Source: Rosistilla oblonga
GTDB taxonomy: Bacteria; Planctomycetota; Planctomycetia; Pirellulales; Pirellulaceae
DNA: 64,000 nt
NCBI RefSeq assembly: GCF_007751715.1
Contig: NZ_CP036292.1
Location: 4,223,339 to 4,287,338 of the forward strand
Direction of reading: 5' to 3'
Part shown: positions 1-9,755 of the stretch, piece by piece
Numbering within the stretch: position 1 is the stretch's first letter
How the letters are laid out: each line of letters opens with the position of its first letter
Position numbers and translations under genes: made by a program
The notes under the pieces: generated by a model
Databases searched by the model: none
Seen by the model: the letters and a program-made list of their open reading frames with translations, nothing else
What the model was told of the DNA's origin: nothing

Positions 1-1
1 G

Positions 2-1069
2 GAGAACGATCCTGAAAAATTGGAACATCTGCGCACGATCCAACGCAACGGGAACTTTCTGCTGGCCATCATCAACGACATCCTCGACCTCTCCAAGATG
101 GAAGCGGGCAAGTTGGAGATCTCCAACGAGTGGTTCTCGGTTTTCGAAGTCGTCGAAGATGTGCGGTCGATGATGCACGTCCGGGCGACCGAACGCAATC
201 TGGCGTTCGAAGTCGAATACGAGGGGCAGATTCCAGAGCGGATCGAAAGCGATCCCAAACGGCTGCGTCAGGTTCTGATCAATCTAACCGGCAACGCCGT
301 CAAGTTCACCGAATCGGGACGCGTTCGATTGCACGTCCGCGAACTGCAACGCGATGATCGATCGATGATTGAATTCCGAATCGTCGACACGGGAATCGGC
401 ATTTCGGCGGAGCAGCAGGAGCGATTGTTTCAGTCGTTTTCGCAGGGAGATGCCTCGGTCAACCGATCGTTTGGCGGCACGGGGCTAGGACTGGCGATCA
501 GTAAGCGCTTGGTCCAAATGCTCGGCGGCGAGATTTCCGTCGAAAGCGAATGGGGCAAAGGCAGCTGCTTCAGCTTCACGATCGCCGCGGGGAATGTGGC
601 GGGCCAACGCCGCGTCGTTCCAACTCTTAACGCCGCGCCGGATGCTGCACTCGCCACACCGGTTACCGGCGCAATCGAAAGTCATCCGCTTACCTGTCGC
701 GTGTTGATCGTCGACGACCGCCGCGACGTGCGGTTCCTGAGCACGCGGATTTTGTCGCAGGCCGGGGCAGAGGTCGAACAGCTCGAAGATGGTCTCGAAG
801 CGATCCAACGGATGACTGCGGATCCCGACTTCATGCACTCGATCGATCTGGTTCTGTTGGACATGCAGATGCCGCGGATGGACGGTTATCAAACCGCGAC
901 ACGGCTGCGCGAGATGGGCTTTCATAAACCAATCGTTGCGCTTACCGCCGACGCGATGCAAAGCGATATGAACCGCTGTATCGAAGCTGGCTGCAACGAC
1001 TTTCTCTCGAAGCCGATCGACCGCCAACGTTTGATCGACACCGTCGCTCGCTTAACCACAAGCGATTGA
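2..1069 (+). CDS. Hybrid sensor histidine kinase/response regulator, 5' end outside the window
   Basis: The reading frame is open from base 2, so the gene starts before the window and the TTG at 20 is not its true start. The visible part begins in the second helix of the HisKA dimerisation domain (IINDILDLSKMEAGK); the phospho-accepting histidine must lie upstream. Next comes an HATPase domain with an N-box (LINLTGNAVKF), G1 (DTGIGI) and G2 (GGTGLGLAIS), then a linker and a C-terminal receiver domain with the acidic pair (VDDRRD), the phospho-acceptor aspartate in LLDMQMPRMDG and the lysine in LSKPID. This is the usual BarA/TorS-like kinase layout. Input domain and target cannot be seen. No partner regulator lies downstream. 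Confidence 0.93.
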   Translation, partial: ENDPEKLEHLRTIQRNGNFLLAIINDILDLSKMEAGKLEISNEWFSVFEVVEDVRSMMHVRATERNLAFEVEYEGQIPERIESDPKRLRQVLINLTGNAVKFTESGRVRLHVRELQRDDRSMIEFRIVDTGIGISAEQQERLFQSFSQGDASVNRSFGGTGLGLAISKRLVQMLGGEISVESEWGKGSCFSFTIAAGNVAGQRRVVPTLNAAPDAALATPVTGAIESHPLTCRVLIVDDRRDVRFLSTRILSQAGAEVEQLEDGLEAIQRMTADPDFMHSIDLVLLDMQMPRMDGYQTATRLREMGFHKPIVALTADAMQSDMNRCIEAGCNDFLSKPIDRQRLIDTVARLTTSD

Positions 1070-1299
1070 ATCGCATCTGCGATTTGATTTGTGATAACGC
1101 TGTTCGGCAATCACGCTGAAGTCCACACCGCACGAGAGCCAGCGACACGATGCGCGATGCAGCGGCTAACGCTCGGCGGAACGATCGAAAAACAACAACA
1201 AGACCTACTGAATCGACATCAATTGCGATCGATAGTCGGCGGGAATTGCGTTATACTCCTCGGCTTCGATTCGATCCGTTTCACACTAACGAGGATGTT

Positions 1300-1485
1300 A
1301 TGAAACTCAGCGATTTTTACAACGAAGTCAGCACCCGCGTCGACACCGACAAGACAGCCATCAATGCTGCGGTCACCAAACGTGTACTCAGCGAAGCCTT
1401 CTTGGTCTTGGCAGCGATGGATGCCGCCGATGTCACCGACACGATCTCCAAGGGATTGAACAACGCCAAGAAGAAGATGGGTTAA
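1300..1485 (+). CDS. Small conserved-looking hypothetical protein, 61 aa
   Basis: I place the start at the ATG at 1300, preceded by a GAGG element at 1291-1294, rather than at the longer open frame beginning at 1150, whose first 50 residues look non-coding. The product starts MKLSDFYNEVSTRVDTDK and is a compact, probably all-helical acidic/basic protein with no signal peptide and no membrane segment, ending in a lysine-rich tail (NNAKKKMG). I do not recognise a family. It stands alone between the kinase gene and the phosphatase-fold gene. Function unknown. Confidence 0.6.
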   Translation: MKLSDFYNEVSTRVDTDKTAINAAVTKRVLSEAFLVLAAMDAADVTDTISKGLNNAKKKMG

Positions 1486-1794
1486 TCGGATCCAGCCAAT
1501 CGAGCGCCCAGCCCACCTGCGGAAGGCTTCGTCGGGAGGGCTGGGGATGGACGCCGCGCGAACCGACTGCCGCGCTGCGAATCTCTGTCGGCAAAGCGTC
1601 ATGTCGCCGACGGTTCGCGACTCGAAAGCGACACAACCACTCATCCTGCTCTTACGGGGTAATTGAACGACAGCGGCGGACGGGCCATGATCGGAGTGAA
1701 TACACCGGTAGATTAATTTTGTTCGTGTCGAAGTGCCACAGCCCGGATCATTGTGCAACAATATCGGCTTCTGCACCTCGATAAGGACCTACCT
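1486..1794. other. Intergenic stretch without a supported gene
   Basis: About 300 bases between the small ORF and the phosphatase-fold gene. I see no coding frame with good start and composition. The only useful signal is AAGGA at about 1783-1787, which fits as the ribosome binding site of the GTG start at 1795. Confidence 0.5.
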
Positions 1795-2664
1795 GTGAAC
1801 ATTTCAAGACGCCACTTCAGTGCCGCGATCGCCGCTGCGGGACTTTCAACGACCACCACGACTCCTGGATTCGCGGACGCCCCAAAATCCGCACCGCTGC
1901 GAGTCATCTCTTACAACGTTTTGGTCTGCAGAGGCTGGCCAAAGACGCGCCGCTTGGCGAAGCTTGCGGTCAAGAAGGGGCAGATGGCAGACCGATTGGC
2001 ATTGGAGCTGGCGCTTCATGAGCCGGACGTCGTCAACTTTTCGGAATCGCCCAGCGAAGCGATCACTCAGGCGGTCGCTGAAAAGTTGGGGATGCACCAC
2101 GTGCGATTCCCCAGCGGCGGCAATTGGCCTGGAACGTTGTTGAGCCGATTCCCGATTGCACATTCGCAGAACGCACCGCTCGGCGGACCGCGTCCCGCGG
2201 ATCTGTTCACGCGTCATTGGGGACGGGCTGAACTGCAGACCTCCGACGGCGCACCCTTGATCGTCCACTCGGCGCATCTCTTCCCCGGCGCCGATCCGGC
2301 GGTGCGACTGAAGGAGATTCGCACAATGCTCAAGTCGATGAAAAGCGACTTCGACGCCGGGCGGTCGATGCTGTTGATCGGCGACCTGAATCACGGTCCC
2401 GATACCGACGAGTACAAGCTTTGGATCGACGGCGGGTGGATCGATACCTTTGCCGCCGTCGGCAAAGGGGAAGGGCTGACCTTCACCGCCGACAACCCGC
2501 GGTATCGGATCGATTACGTCATGGCTGCCGGGCCAATCGCACAGCGGATCACCGAGTCGCGACCGCTGCTCGAGGGCGCGTTCCGCGTCGATAGCCAGGA
2601 TCCTGAATCGTTTGCACTCAGCGATCACATTCCGCAGCTGGCCGTTTTCGGCGGCAAACAGTAG
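1795..2664 (+). CDS. Tat-exported endonuclease/exonuclease/phosphatase-family protein
   Basis: I choose the GTG at 1795: an AAGGA lies 8 bases upstream, and from there the protein begins with a twin-arginine leader (NISRRHFSAAIAAAG, then a small-residue region ending ADA). The mature part has the EEP fold signatures in order: SYNVL near the N-terminus, the acidic stretch VVNFSESPSE, GDLNHGPDTDEY (the GDxN metal/catalytic motif) and a C-terminal SDHIPQL (SDH motif). Such proteins cleave phosphodiesters or phosphomonoesters; the substrate cannot be told. Tat export suggests a periplasmic enzyme folded with its metal before export. It appears monocistronic. Confidence 0.87.
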   Translation: MNISRRHFSAAIAAAGLSTTTTTPGFADAPKSAPLRVISYNVLVCRGWPKTRRLAKLAVKKGQMADRLALELALHEPDVVNFSESPSEAITQAVAEKLGMHHVRFPSGGNWPGTLLSRFPIAHSQNAPLGGPRPADLFTRHWGRAELQTSDGAPLIVHSAHLFPGADPAVRLKEIRTMLKSMKSDFDAGRSMLLIGDLNHGPDTDEYKLWIDGGWIDTFAAVGKGEGLTFTADNPRYRIDYVMAAGPIAQRITESRPLLEGAFRVDSQDPESFALSDHIPQLAVFGGKQ

Positions 2665-2898
2665 AGAACGCCGCTAGATCGTTCGGCAATCAAAACGCAA
2701 TTTTGATTAAACTATGCGTGACGATGCCCCGGCTGCAGTCGACTTGCACGGGGCATCTCGCTTCCCAATGTGACAGGTTGCTTCGGCAGAATGTGCGCGA
2801 TTCGCGACGACGCCTGATCGCGTCTGCGATGCCATCGCAGTGATCGGATTGTTCACGGCGGGGCCTCTCGTTTCATCCCCGCCACCCAACAAGTCCTT

Positions 2899-5367
2899 AT
2901 GCGTTGCAAATTCTATCCTGCGATTCAAACTGCGTGTTTCGTGCTTGCTGTCGCTCTGTCGTTTGTTGGAATCTGTGAGGCACAACCCTACGGTCCACTC
3001 ACAAGGCAAAACGTCAAAACACATTTCGATGACGACGGCCAATCGATGTGGTATTCGGTGAACGTCACCGGCGGGCAAGAGTTTTACAAAGTCGACTTGC
3101 AGACGGGTGAGAAGTCGCCGTTGTTTGACCGCGAAAAACTTCAAGTGGCGCTGGCAGATGCGACGGAGCAGTCGATCGAACCAGCCGATCTACTGCGTTT
3201 ACGCCGCGTCGAAGTACTGGAGAACGGGGCGATCGCGTTTGATTCGCTCGGAGCGCGGTGGAGCTTCACCGCGGCGGGAGAACTTGTCCAATTCGACGTT
3301 CCGCCTGCGGAGATCGCATCGCTGTTCACCCGCAGCAAGCGTTCGCGTCAGGGAGGCGAAGCGATCCGACTGCGGATCGTCAATCAAACCGCCCTGCCAA
3401 TCCAGTGCTACTGGCTGGCGACCGATGCAAGCCAACGGAAATACCAAACGGTTGTTCCAGGAAACGAAATCGCACAGCCGACCTATGCGGGGCACGTCTG
3501 GAGCTTGCGGGACGATCGCGATCGGGAACTGCTGCGATTTGCCGGCGATGATCAAACGGGCGAAGTCATCATCGACCAAGCTTGCCTCGATTCCTATCGA
3601 GACTTTTTGCAAACGACGCGCGTTCAACGCAACTCGAAGAATCCGCAAGCGGACGCAGCGCGGCGGGTCGAGTTACGGCAAGGCAATGTTTGGTTCTTAC
3701 CAAAGACTGGCGAGGAGATCGCGCTGACTGAAGATGCAGACGATCGGATCTCCTACCGCAATCTAAAGCTCTCGCCATCGGGACGCTACGCTGCGGCGCT
3801 TCGCGACCAACGCCCGGCCGAAGAGCGAGTGATTCGGATCGTCGAATCGCGCCCACGGCATCAGACTCAGCCGCTGTTGCACGAACTGCAATACACCAAA
3901 CCGGGCGATGAGATCACGCAAACCCGTGTCGTGGTGTTCGATCTGGAAAGTTCTAAAGAGATCGACGTACCTCATGATTTGATGGAAAATCCGTGGCGTA
4001 TCGATCGACTGCAATGGCTCGCCGACCGCGATCAATTGACCTGTCGGTTCAATCAACGCGGACACCAAGTGTTGCGTCTGTTGCGGATCGATCCTGCGGA
4101 AGCAACAGTTGACTCAATCGCCGAAGAGACAAGCGAGACGTTCATCCATTACGGTCGCCATATCATGCGATGGATTGCCGGCGAAACGCAATTGTTGTGG
4201 TCGAGTCAGCGGGATGGCTTTCGACATCTGTATCGCTACGACATCGCAACGGGTGAGCTGATCAACCAAGTCACCTCGGGATCCTGGGTTGTTCGCGAAG
4301 TGATCGAGGTCGATGAAGCCTCCGAAACGATCTGGTTCAGCGCGTCGGGGATCATCCCCGGACAGGATCCGTATTATCTGCACTTATGCCGAGTGCAGTT
4401 TGATGGCAGCGAGCTGACAGTTTTGACTCAGGGAGATGGGACGCATCGCTGGGAATTTTCGGAGGATCGCCGCTGGTTGATCGATCGATTTTCGCGAGTC
4501 GATTTGCCCACGGTGACTCAACTGCGTCGCGCCAGCGATGGCGGGCTCGTGTGCGAACTGGAACGGGCTGATTGGCAGGCGATGCGGGACAGTGGATGGA
4601 CGGTCCCCGAGCGGTTTGTCGCCAAGGGACGTGACGGCGAGACCGATATCTATGGGATCATCATCCGCCCGGCGGATTTTGATCCGGCGAAAAAGTATCC
4701 GATACTCGAGAACATCTACGCCGGGCCGCACGATTCGTTTTGCCCCAAAGCCTTTGCTGTACTCCCGCGCGATCACGAGATGGCGAACCTTGGTTTCATC
4801 GTCGTCCGGATCGATGGGATGGGGACGGCGAACCGAAGTAAGAAGTTTCACGATGTCTGTTGGAAGAATCTCGCCGACGCCGGTTTCCCGGATCGCAAGC
4901 TGTGGATCCGAGCCGCGGCGAAAGAGCATCCCGAGATGGATCTTAAACGCGTCGGAATCTACGGCGGTTCGGCGGGAGGGCAAAGCGCGATGCGTGCGCT
5001 GATCGACCATCATGATCTGTACGACGTGGCTGTCGCCGATTGCGGATGCCACGACAACCGAATGGACAAGATCTGGTGGAACGAACAATGGATGGGGTGG
5101 CCCGTCGACGGGTCGTATGCGGACAGCAGCAACGTCGACCACGCTCACCGCATACAGGGGAAACTGATGCTGATCGTTGGCGAGATCGACAAAAATGTCG
5201 ATCCCGCGTCGACGATGCAGGTCGCCGATGCGTTGATCAAAGCGGACAAAGATTTTGAGTTGCTCGTGATGCCCAGCGTCGGCCACGGTGCTGCAGAAAC
5301 TCCCTATGCCAACCGCCGCCGGGCGAAATTTCTGGTGCGGCATCTGCAGGGTCGCGAGCTGGAGTAG
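2899..5367 (+). CDS. Secreted S9-family (prolyl oligopeptidase/DPP IV-like) serine peptidase
   Basis: The 822-residue product starts with a Sec signal peptide (hydrophobic core [16 protein letters not shown]). Residues about 60-560 look like the DPP IV-type beta-propeller, and residues about 590-820 are the alpha/beta-hydrolase peptidase domain. The catalytic serine is Ser691 in GGSAGGQSA, Asp764 sits in GEIDKNVDP and His796 in SVGHGAAE, so the triad is complete. Enzymes of this family remove N-terminal dipeptides or cleave after proline in short peptides outside the cytoplasm. The gene is flanked by spacers and appears to be transcribed alone. Exact specificity is not predictable. Confidence 0.9.
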   Translation: MRCKFYPAIQTACFVLAVALSFVGICEAQPYGPLTRQNVKTHFDDDGQSMWYSVNVTGGQEFYKVDLQTGEKSPLFDREKLQVALADATEQSIEPADLLRLRRVEVLENGAIAFDSLGARWSFTAAGELVQFDVPPAEIASLFTRSKRSRQGGEAIRLRIVNQTALPIQCYWLATDASQRKYQTVVPGNEIAQPTYAGHVWSLRDDRDRELLRFAGDDQTGEVIIDQACLDSYRDFLQTTRVQRNSKNPQADAARRVELRQGNVWFLPKTGEEIALTEDADDRISYRNLKLSPSGRYAAALRDQRPAEERVIRIVESRPRHQTQPLLHELQYTKPGDEITQTRVVVFDLESSKEIDVPHDLMENPWRIDRLQWLADRDQLTCRFNQRGHQVLRLLRIDPAEATVDSIAEETSETFIHYGRHIMRWIAGETQLLWSSQRDGFRHLYRYDIATGELINQVTSGSWVVREVIEVDEASETIWFSASGIIPGQDPYYLHLCRVQFDGSELTVLTQGDGTHRWEFSEDRRWLIDRFSRVDLPTVTQLRRASDGGLVCELERADWQAMRDSGWTVPERFVAKGRDGETDIYGIIIRPADFDPAKKYPILENIYAGPHDSFCPKAFAVLPRDHEMANLGFIVVRIDGMGTANRSKKFHDVCWKNLADAGFPDRKLWIRAAAKEHPEMDLKRVGIYGGSAGGQSAMRALIDHHDLYDVAVADCGCHDNRMDKIWWNEQWMGWPVDGSYADSSNVDHAHRIQGKLMLIVGEIDKNVDPASTMQVADALIKADKDFELLVMPSVGHGAAETPYANRRRAKFLVRHLQGRELE

Positions 5368-5578
5368 CTTCCTTCCGCGGCGCGGCTTCGTCGCTCGGTC
5401 GAGCGATAGTTTTGCGATCTCGCGACAAGGTTGTCATTGACAGTCGGGGCGCGACCGGTGACAATCGTTGACCTAATGAGATGCATTCTCATTAGCGAAG
5501 TCAAAGCCCAGCCAGCCAACGTATTTGTAGCCAGCTCCAACGGGTTCGCATCATCACCTACTGCCGCTGAGTCTACAA

Positions 5579-6895
5579 ATGTCCGATTTTCATCGATTCT
5601 CGCTCCCTCTGGGGCTTCTTGTTTCATTTGCCACCGCGATCGATGTGGTCGCCGCACCGCCGAGTTGGCCGGAGTTTCAAAACGGCGGGCAGGCTGTTGC
5701 TGCGGAAGTGAATCTGCCGACGCATTGGGCTCCCGATCAAAACATCGCTTGGACCGCCGATATCGTCGGCTACGGCCAATCCGCTCCCATCGTGGCTCAC
5801 GACCAGATCGTCGTCACGTCGACCAGCGGCGAGAACAAAGACGACTACCACGTGTCGGCATACGACTTCGCTAGTGGCGATCTGCGATGGCAGGTCGATC
5901 TAAAGAATCCATCTCCCTTTAAAAACACGCCGATGGTCAGCCGAGCCGCTCCGACAGCCATCGCGACCGACACCGGCTACATCGCCTTTTTCGAAGGAGG
6001 CGCGTTGATCGCGTTGTCCCCCGAAGGGAAAACGCTGTGGCAGAAAGACCTGGTGGCAGAGTATGGCAAGATCGAAGCGAGGCACGGTTTGTCGGCTTCG
6101 TTGGAACAGAACAACGACCTGTTTTTTGTGTGGGTTGAACGAGGAGAAGAGCCTTACATTTTGGCGTTCAACAAAACCGATGGCGAAGTGGTTTGGAAGG
6201 CTCCCGGTGTCGGTGCGACATCGTGGGCGTCGCCTCGCTTGATCCCCGTTGGCTCATCGCACCATTTGGTCTGCAGCGCCAGTGGCAAGATCGTCGGACT
6301 CGATCCCGCCAGCGGTGATCGGTTGTGGGAATTCAGCGACATCTCCAACAACACCTCGTGCACCCCGATGCCGGTCGGCGACGGACAGTTCTTGATCGGT
6401 GCTTCGGATGGACGAGGCGAGTCGGCCGCCGGGGCTGCGGCAGCATCGAACGGGCTGATCGAAATCAGCAAGGGAGAGGATGGCAAGTTCACCGCCGCCT
6501 ATAAGTGGCAAGCGAAAAAAGCGACTTCGACTTTCGGAAGCCCCGTCGTTGCCGGCGAGACCGCGGCGATCGTCAACCGCACTGGAGTCCTGTATCGATT
6601 GGACCTGCAGACCGGCGATCAAGTATCGATCGCTCGGACCGCCGCGGGCGGGATCTGGGCGACGCCGATCGTAGCAGGAGACCGGATCTATCTGTTCGGC
6701 AACAAGGGAACCACATCGGTCGTCTCCTTGACCGACGGCAAAGAGATCGCCAGCAATCGCTGCTGGGATGCAGAAGCCGAATCGGGCGAAGGCGTCCGCA
6801 GCGGCAGCGTTTTGTATGCTGCTGCCGCCGCATCGCCGTATTTGGTTCTCCGCCGCGGCGACAAGCTGTACGCGATCTCGGCGGGAGATGAATAG
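5579..6895 (+). CDS. Exported PQQ-like beta-propeller repeat protein
   Basis: A 438-residue protein with an N-terminal signal sequence (LPLGLLVSFATAIDVVAAPP) followed by repeated blades of the type G-x-hydrophobic-x-A-x-D-x-x-x-G-x-x-x-W, for example SAYDFASGDLRWQVD, LAFNKTDGEVVWKAP, VGLDPASGDRLWEFS and YRLDLQTGDQVSI. These are PQQ/BamB-like propeller blades. In planctomycetes such proteins often lack a dehydrogenase active site and may act as binding or scaffold proteins; I see no catalytic motif. A glycine/alanine-rich loop (ESAAGAAAASNG) interrupts one blade. It is convergent with the oxidoreductase at 7035. Confidence 0.85.
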   Translation: MSDFHRFSLPLGLLVSFATAIDVVAAPPSWPEFQNGGQAVAAEVNLPTHWAPDQNIAWTADIVGYGQSAPIVAHDQIVVTSTSGENKDDYHVSAYDFASGDLRWQVDLKNPSPFKNTPMVSRAAPTAIATDTGYIAFFEGGALIALSPEGKTLWQKDLVAEYGKIEARHGLSASLEQNNDLFFVWVERGEEPYILAFNKTDGEVVWKAPGVGATSWASPRLIPVGSSHHLVCSASGKIVGLDPASGDRLWEFSDISNNTSCTPMPVGDGQFLIGASDGRGESAAGAAAASNGLIEISKGEDGKFTAAYKWQAKKATSTFGSPVVAGETAAIVNRTGVLYRLDLQTGDQVSIARTAAGGIWATPIVAGDRIYLFGNKGTTSVVSLTDGKEIASNRCWDAEAESGEGVRSGSVLYAAAAASPYLVLRRGDKLYAISAGDE

Positions 6896-6967
6896 GTTCG
6901 CCACGTCCCACGATATTGCGTGAGATGGAAGGTAGGTTCGCCACGCGTCACGATCTTGCGTGACGCG
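6896..6967. terminator. Duplicated hairpin between convergent genes, probable bidirectional terminator
   Basis: Two similar ~45-base units, each beginning TAGGTTCGCCACG, lie just after the propeller stop codon. The second forms a perfect 9-bp stem (6944-6952 with 6959-6967, CGCGTCACG/CGTGACGCG) with a 6-base loop; the first forms a weaker version. The site sits between genes reading toward each other. There is no clear T-run, so the terminator role is inferred from position. Confidence 0.4.
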
Positions 6968-7034
6968 GATAGACGAATTGGTGAGCCAGCGTGACAGCCG
7001 CCGCGGGGGCGGCTGATTGAACGCCAGCAAACGG

Positions 7035-8408
7035 TTACATGTTGATTTCGTAACCCTTGCGATCTTCACGCGACAAGAACGAATTGGCTTGGTCGTCGCC
7101 AACGATCTCGCGTTTCGTTGGATCCCATTTCAGTTCCCGATCCAAACGCATCGCGATGTTCGAGAGGTGGCAGATCTCGAGCATCCGGTTGTGCGACCAG
7201 ACGTCGGAGATCGGTTGCTTCCGCGACTTCATCGCATCGATAAAGTTGGCGGTGTGGTTCTCGCTGACCGGGCCACCGTAGACCTCTTCGATCGCTCCCT
7301 CGGGCAACGGATTTTCCTTCAGTGCTTCGACGGGAGCTCCGACGATCTTGCCACGGTTGACGAAGAACCGGCCTTCGGTCCCTTCGAACAGGATACCGTT
7401 GTCGCCAGCGCTGTTGATCAGCATCTCGACGTCGTTAGGCATGTCGACGCGGATCTTAAAGCTGGTCGCGGTGTTGTATTGATCGTGGACCACAGGGTTG
7501 CCGTCTTTGTATTCGACGGGCAGGCTGTATTCCAACGGCGTGATCTTGCTGGGGCCGGTGTCGCTGGCTCCCAGAGCCCAACAGGCGATATCGACGTGGT
7601 GGGCGCCCCAGTCGGTCAGTTTACCGCCGGAGTATTCGTGCCAGTTGCGGAACGAGTAGTGGCAGTTGCTGTACAACGGAACGCCGCCGCCGTAACCCTG
7701 GCGCATTTCAGGCAGTGCGCGGTAGTCGACTTTAGGAGCTGGGCCGAGCCAGAAGTCCCAATCGATTTCCTTTGGCACTTCCGCGACCGGGATCACAGGC
7801 GAAGCCACCATGCCGCCGATGCCACAAGTCACTTTCTTGACCGTGCCGATCCGCCCCGCCTTGACCAATGCGATCGCTTGCAGGAAACGCTGTCCCGATT
7901 CGGTCCGCTGCATCGTGCCGACCTGGAAGACGCGGCCGGTCTCTTTGACGACCTTCTCGATCAATTTGCCTTCGTCGATCGTTAGCGTCAGCGGCTTCTC
8001 ACAGTAGACATCTTTGCCGGCATACATCGCTTCGACCGAGATCTTGGTGTGCCAGTGATCCGGAGTCGCGATCATCACCGCGTCGATGTCTTTGCGGTCC
8101 AGGATTTCGCGATAGTCTTTGTAGCCGTCGGGCTTCTTCTTTTGCTTCTCTTCCGCTTTGGCAAGGTTGGCCCCCAGGACGTTCGAATCGACATCGGCCA
8201 AGGCGGCGAAGTCGGCGAATTTGAACGACTTGTTGGTGATTCCCCAACCTTGGTTTCGCAGTCCAATCGTCGCGAAGACGGGACGTTCGTTAGGCGATTG
8301 CAATGCGAAGGCGCGGTTGGCTGCGGGGGCAACGAAGGCCGCGGCACCGGCGGCAGCTGTCCCTTGCAGGAAGCGACGGCGAGAGGTTGTTTGGCGAGAT
8401 AGGGACAT
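7035..8408 (-). CDS. Tat-exported Gfo/Idh/MocA-family NAD(P)-dependent oxidoreductase
   Basis: The 457-residue product begins with a clear Tat leader (RQTTSRRRFLQGTAAAGAAAF, then VAPAANRAFA). A Rossmann NAD-binding domain follows, with the family hallmark EKP in AGKDVYCEKPLTLT at about residue 135 and the preceding DAVMIATPDHWH. The C-terminal half is the usual Gfo/Idh/MocA alpha/beta domain with WGAHHVDIACWALG. Secreted members are greatly expanded in planctomycetes and are thought to act on sugars or other polyols in the periplasm. Which substrate is used here is unknown. No linked genes. Confidence 0.9.
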   Translation of the reverse strand: MSLSRQTTSRRRFLQGTAAAGAAAFVAPAANRAFALQSPNERPVFATIGLRNQGWGITNKSFKFADFAALADVDSNVLGANLAKAEEKQKKKPDGYKDYREILDRKDIDAVMIATPDHWHTKISVEAMYAGKDVYCEKPLTLTIDEGKLIEKVVKETGRVFQVGTMQRTESGQRFLQAIALVKAGRIGTVKKVTCGIGGMVASPVIPVAEVPKEIDWDFWLGPAPKVDYRALPEMRQGYGGGVPLYSNCHYSFRNWHEYSGGKLTDWGAHHVDIACWALGASDTGPSKITPLEYSLPVEYKDGNPVVHDQYNTATSFKIRVDMPNDVEMLINSAGDNGILFEGTEGRFFVNRGKIVGAPVEALKENPLPEGAIEEVYGGPVSENHTANFIDAMKSRKQPISDVWSHNRMLEICHLSNIAMRLDRELKWDPTKREIVGDDQANSFLSREDRKGYEINM

Positions 8409-8981
8409 TTGGCAAAATCCTTATGGGGTCGAGATTCAGACGGTTTGCAGCGGCAGCGTGACAGCAGATGCCCTTGGGCGGGCAACATCGGCTCTCCAGC
8501 CGCCGGAAGATATTTGATTTATCGGGTGTCAATCATAACTAAGATCGATCCCCGCCGCACTATCGCAACATTTCGGATCGGCGACCGAGTCGTCAAGCGG
8601 CGAAACAAGAGCGTCGGGGACGCTGAAATCGCTGGTTGTTCGCCACAACGCTCGACCACGCTTGCGATGTGTATGTGCGTATACTCTCTGTGATCGGTTG
8701 GCCGTTGAATCGATTCCAACAATCTGCGGCCGAAAGAATTCTTAGCGACTTTACGTTCGGTATCACCTCCCGATTGTGACGGAGCTTCTTCGGTTTGCTA
8801 CGATTGTGCGCCGCCCCAGTGGCGGTTGCCACGCCTCCTGTTTTACGGCCTTCGTGCCGTTGGACAACGGCGCGGTAGGTAGAACGAGGTTTGTCCGTCA
8901 GCGCCACGCTAACTCGTTTGGAAGCCAACGGATCTGACGCATCTGAAATGTCGAAACGTCCACTTTAACAGGATCAATAAG
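8409..8981. other. Intergenic region, no supported gene
   Basis: About 570 bases separate the divergently arranged oxidoreductase and the small secreted protein, so promoters for both should lie here. Open frames exist on both strands but have no ribosome binding sites and low-complexity translations. A short palindromic element (ACGGCCTTCGTGCCGT, about 8846-8861) resembles the scattered extragenic palindromes seen elsewhere in the window. Confidence 0.4.
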
Positions 8982-9410
8982 ATGGCAGACTATGTGATTC
9001 GGCGAGTCGTGATCAGCACGGTCTTTCTTGTTGTTATATTGACAGGGCTCGCAACCGCTTCGTCGGAAGACAACTTCGACGGAGCAGTTTGGAAGTTTCA
9101 AATGACCAACAAGCTGAATCCATCGTCTGTTTTTGTTGGCCGGTTCCGAGTGTCCAATCACATTCTCTACCAGAAAGCGTCACCATCGGATCCCAAATAT
9201 TCAAAGCGTGTTGGCGAGAACCATCCCAACCACAAGAAGACTCGGTTTGAGGTGAACGATTTCCGAGTGTTCACACAAATCGGGAAGAAGATGTCGACGA
9301 TAAAGGGGACTGGGCGATTGTCGTATAAGGAATTGGGAGAGTGGAGTGGGCTGTTTACCGATGGCGACGGCAATAACTGGAAGTTTAAGGCCGAGCGAAT
9401 TCAGGAATAG
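8982..9410 (+). CDS. Small secreted hypothetical protein, 142 aa
   Basis: The ORF starts at an ATG at 8982. The N-terminus is a signal peptide or membrane anchor (VVISTVFLVVILTGLATASSE). The mature ~115 residues are rich in aromatic and charged residues (FDGAVWKFQMTNK, WSGLFTDGDGNNWKFKAERIQE) and look like a small beta-rich domain; the repeated W-KF pattern near both ends suggests a barrel-like or lipocalin-like fold, but this is only an impression. I do not recognise a named family. It has no operon partners. Base composition is somewhat more AT-rich than its neighbours. Confidence 0.65.
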   Translation: MADYVIRRVVISTVFLVVILTGLATASSEDNFDGAVWKFQMTNKLNPSSVFVGRFRVSNHILYQKASPSDPKYSKRVGENHPNHKKTRFEVNDFRVFTQIGKKMSTIKGTGRLSYKELGEWSGLFTDGDGNNWKFKAERIQE

Positions 9411-9755
9411 AACTTTCGGTGGAGCCCAGTCTCTCTGGGAGCGTAACTCTCAAGTGCAGTCAAGCGCTGCGATCTGAACAGTCGTTGGACGTCCGCTAGG
9501 GATTAGCCCTCCTGTAGCTGGCTCCAATTTTCTTCGAGCCTGATCTCCGCGTCGCCGCGTGATTCGACCTGTGTGGCAGTTCTGCGATCGATCGTGGATG
9601 CAACACTAGAGAAGCCATTGTTGCTCAGTTATCATGGCAGATCGCACCGTCGGATCGATTGGATCTGGCGTTGCGTCCCGCCCAATATCGCGGTTTCCGC
9701 AGTCTCCGACGTCGATCACGATCACCTCGCCTCACCTATTGCGCAGCCTCCCGCC
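9411..9755. other. Upstream region of the FAD oxidoreductase gene, no supported gene
   Basis: The frame of the downstream FAD gene is open back to a GTG at 9573, but residues encoded before 9756 have no homology-like features and no ribosome binding site, so I treat the region as leader. It contains a short imperfect palindrome (GAGCCCAGTCTCTCTGGGAGC, about 9422-9442). Confidence 0.35.

Noticed and set aside
9573-9755. N-terminal extension of the FAD oxidoreductase
   Set aside because: The Tat leader begins at 9756; the 61 upstream codons give a non-protein-like sequence.
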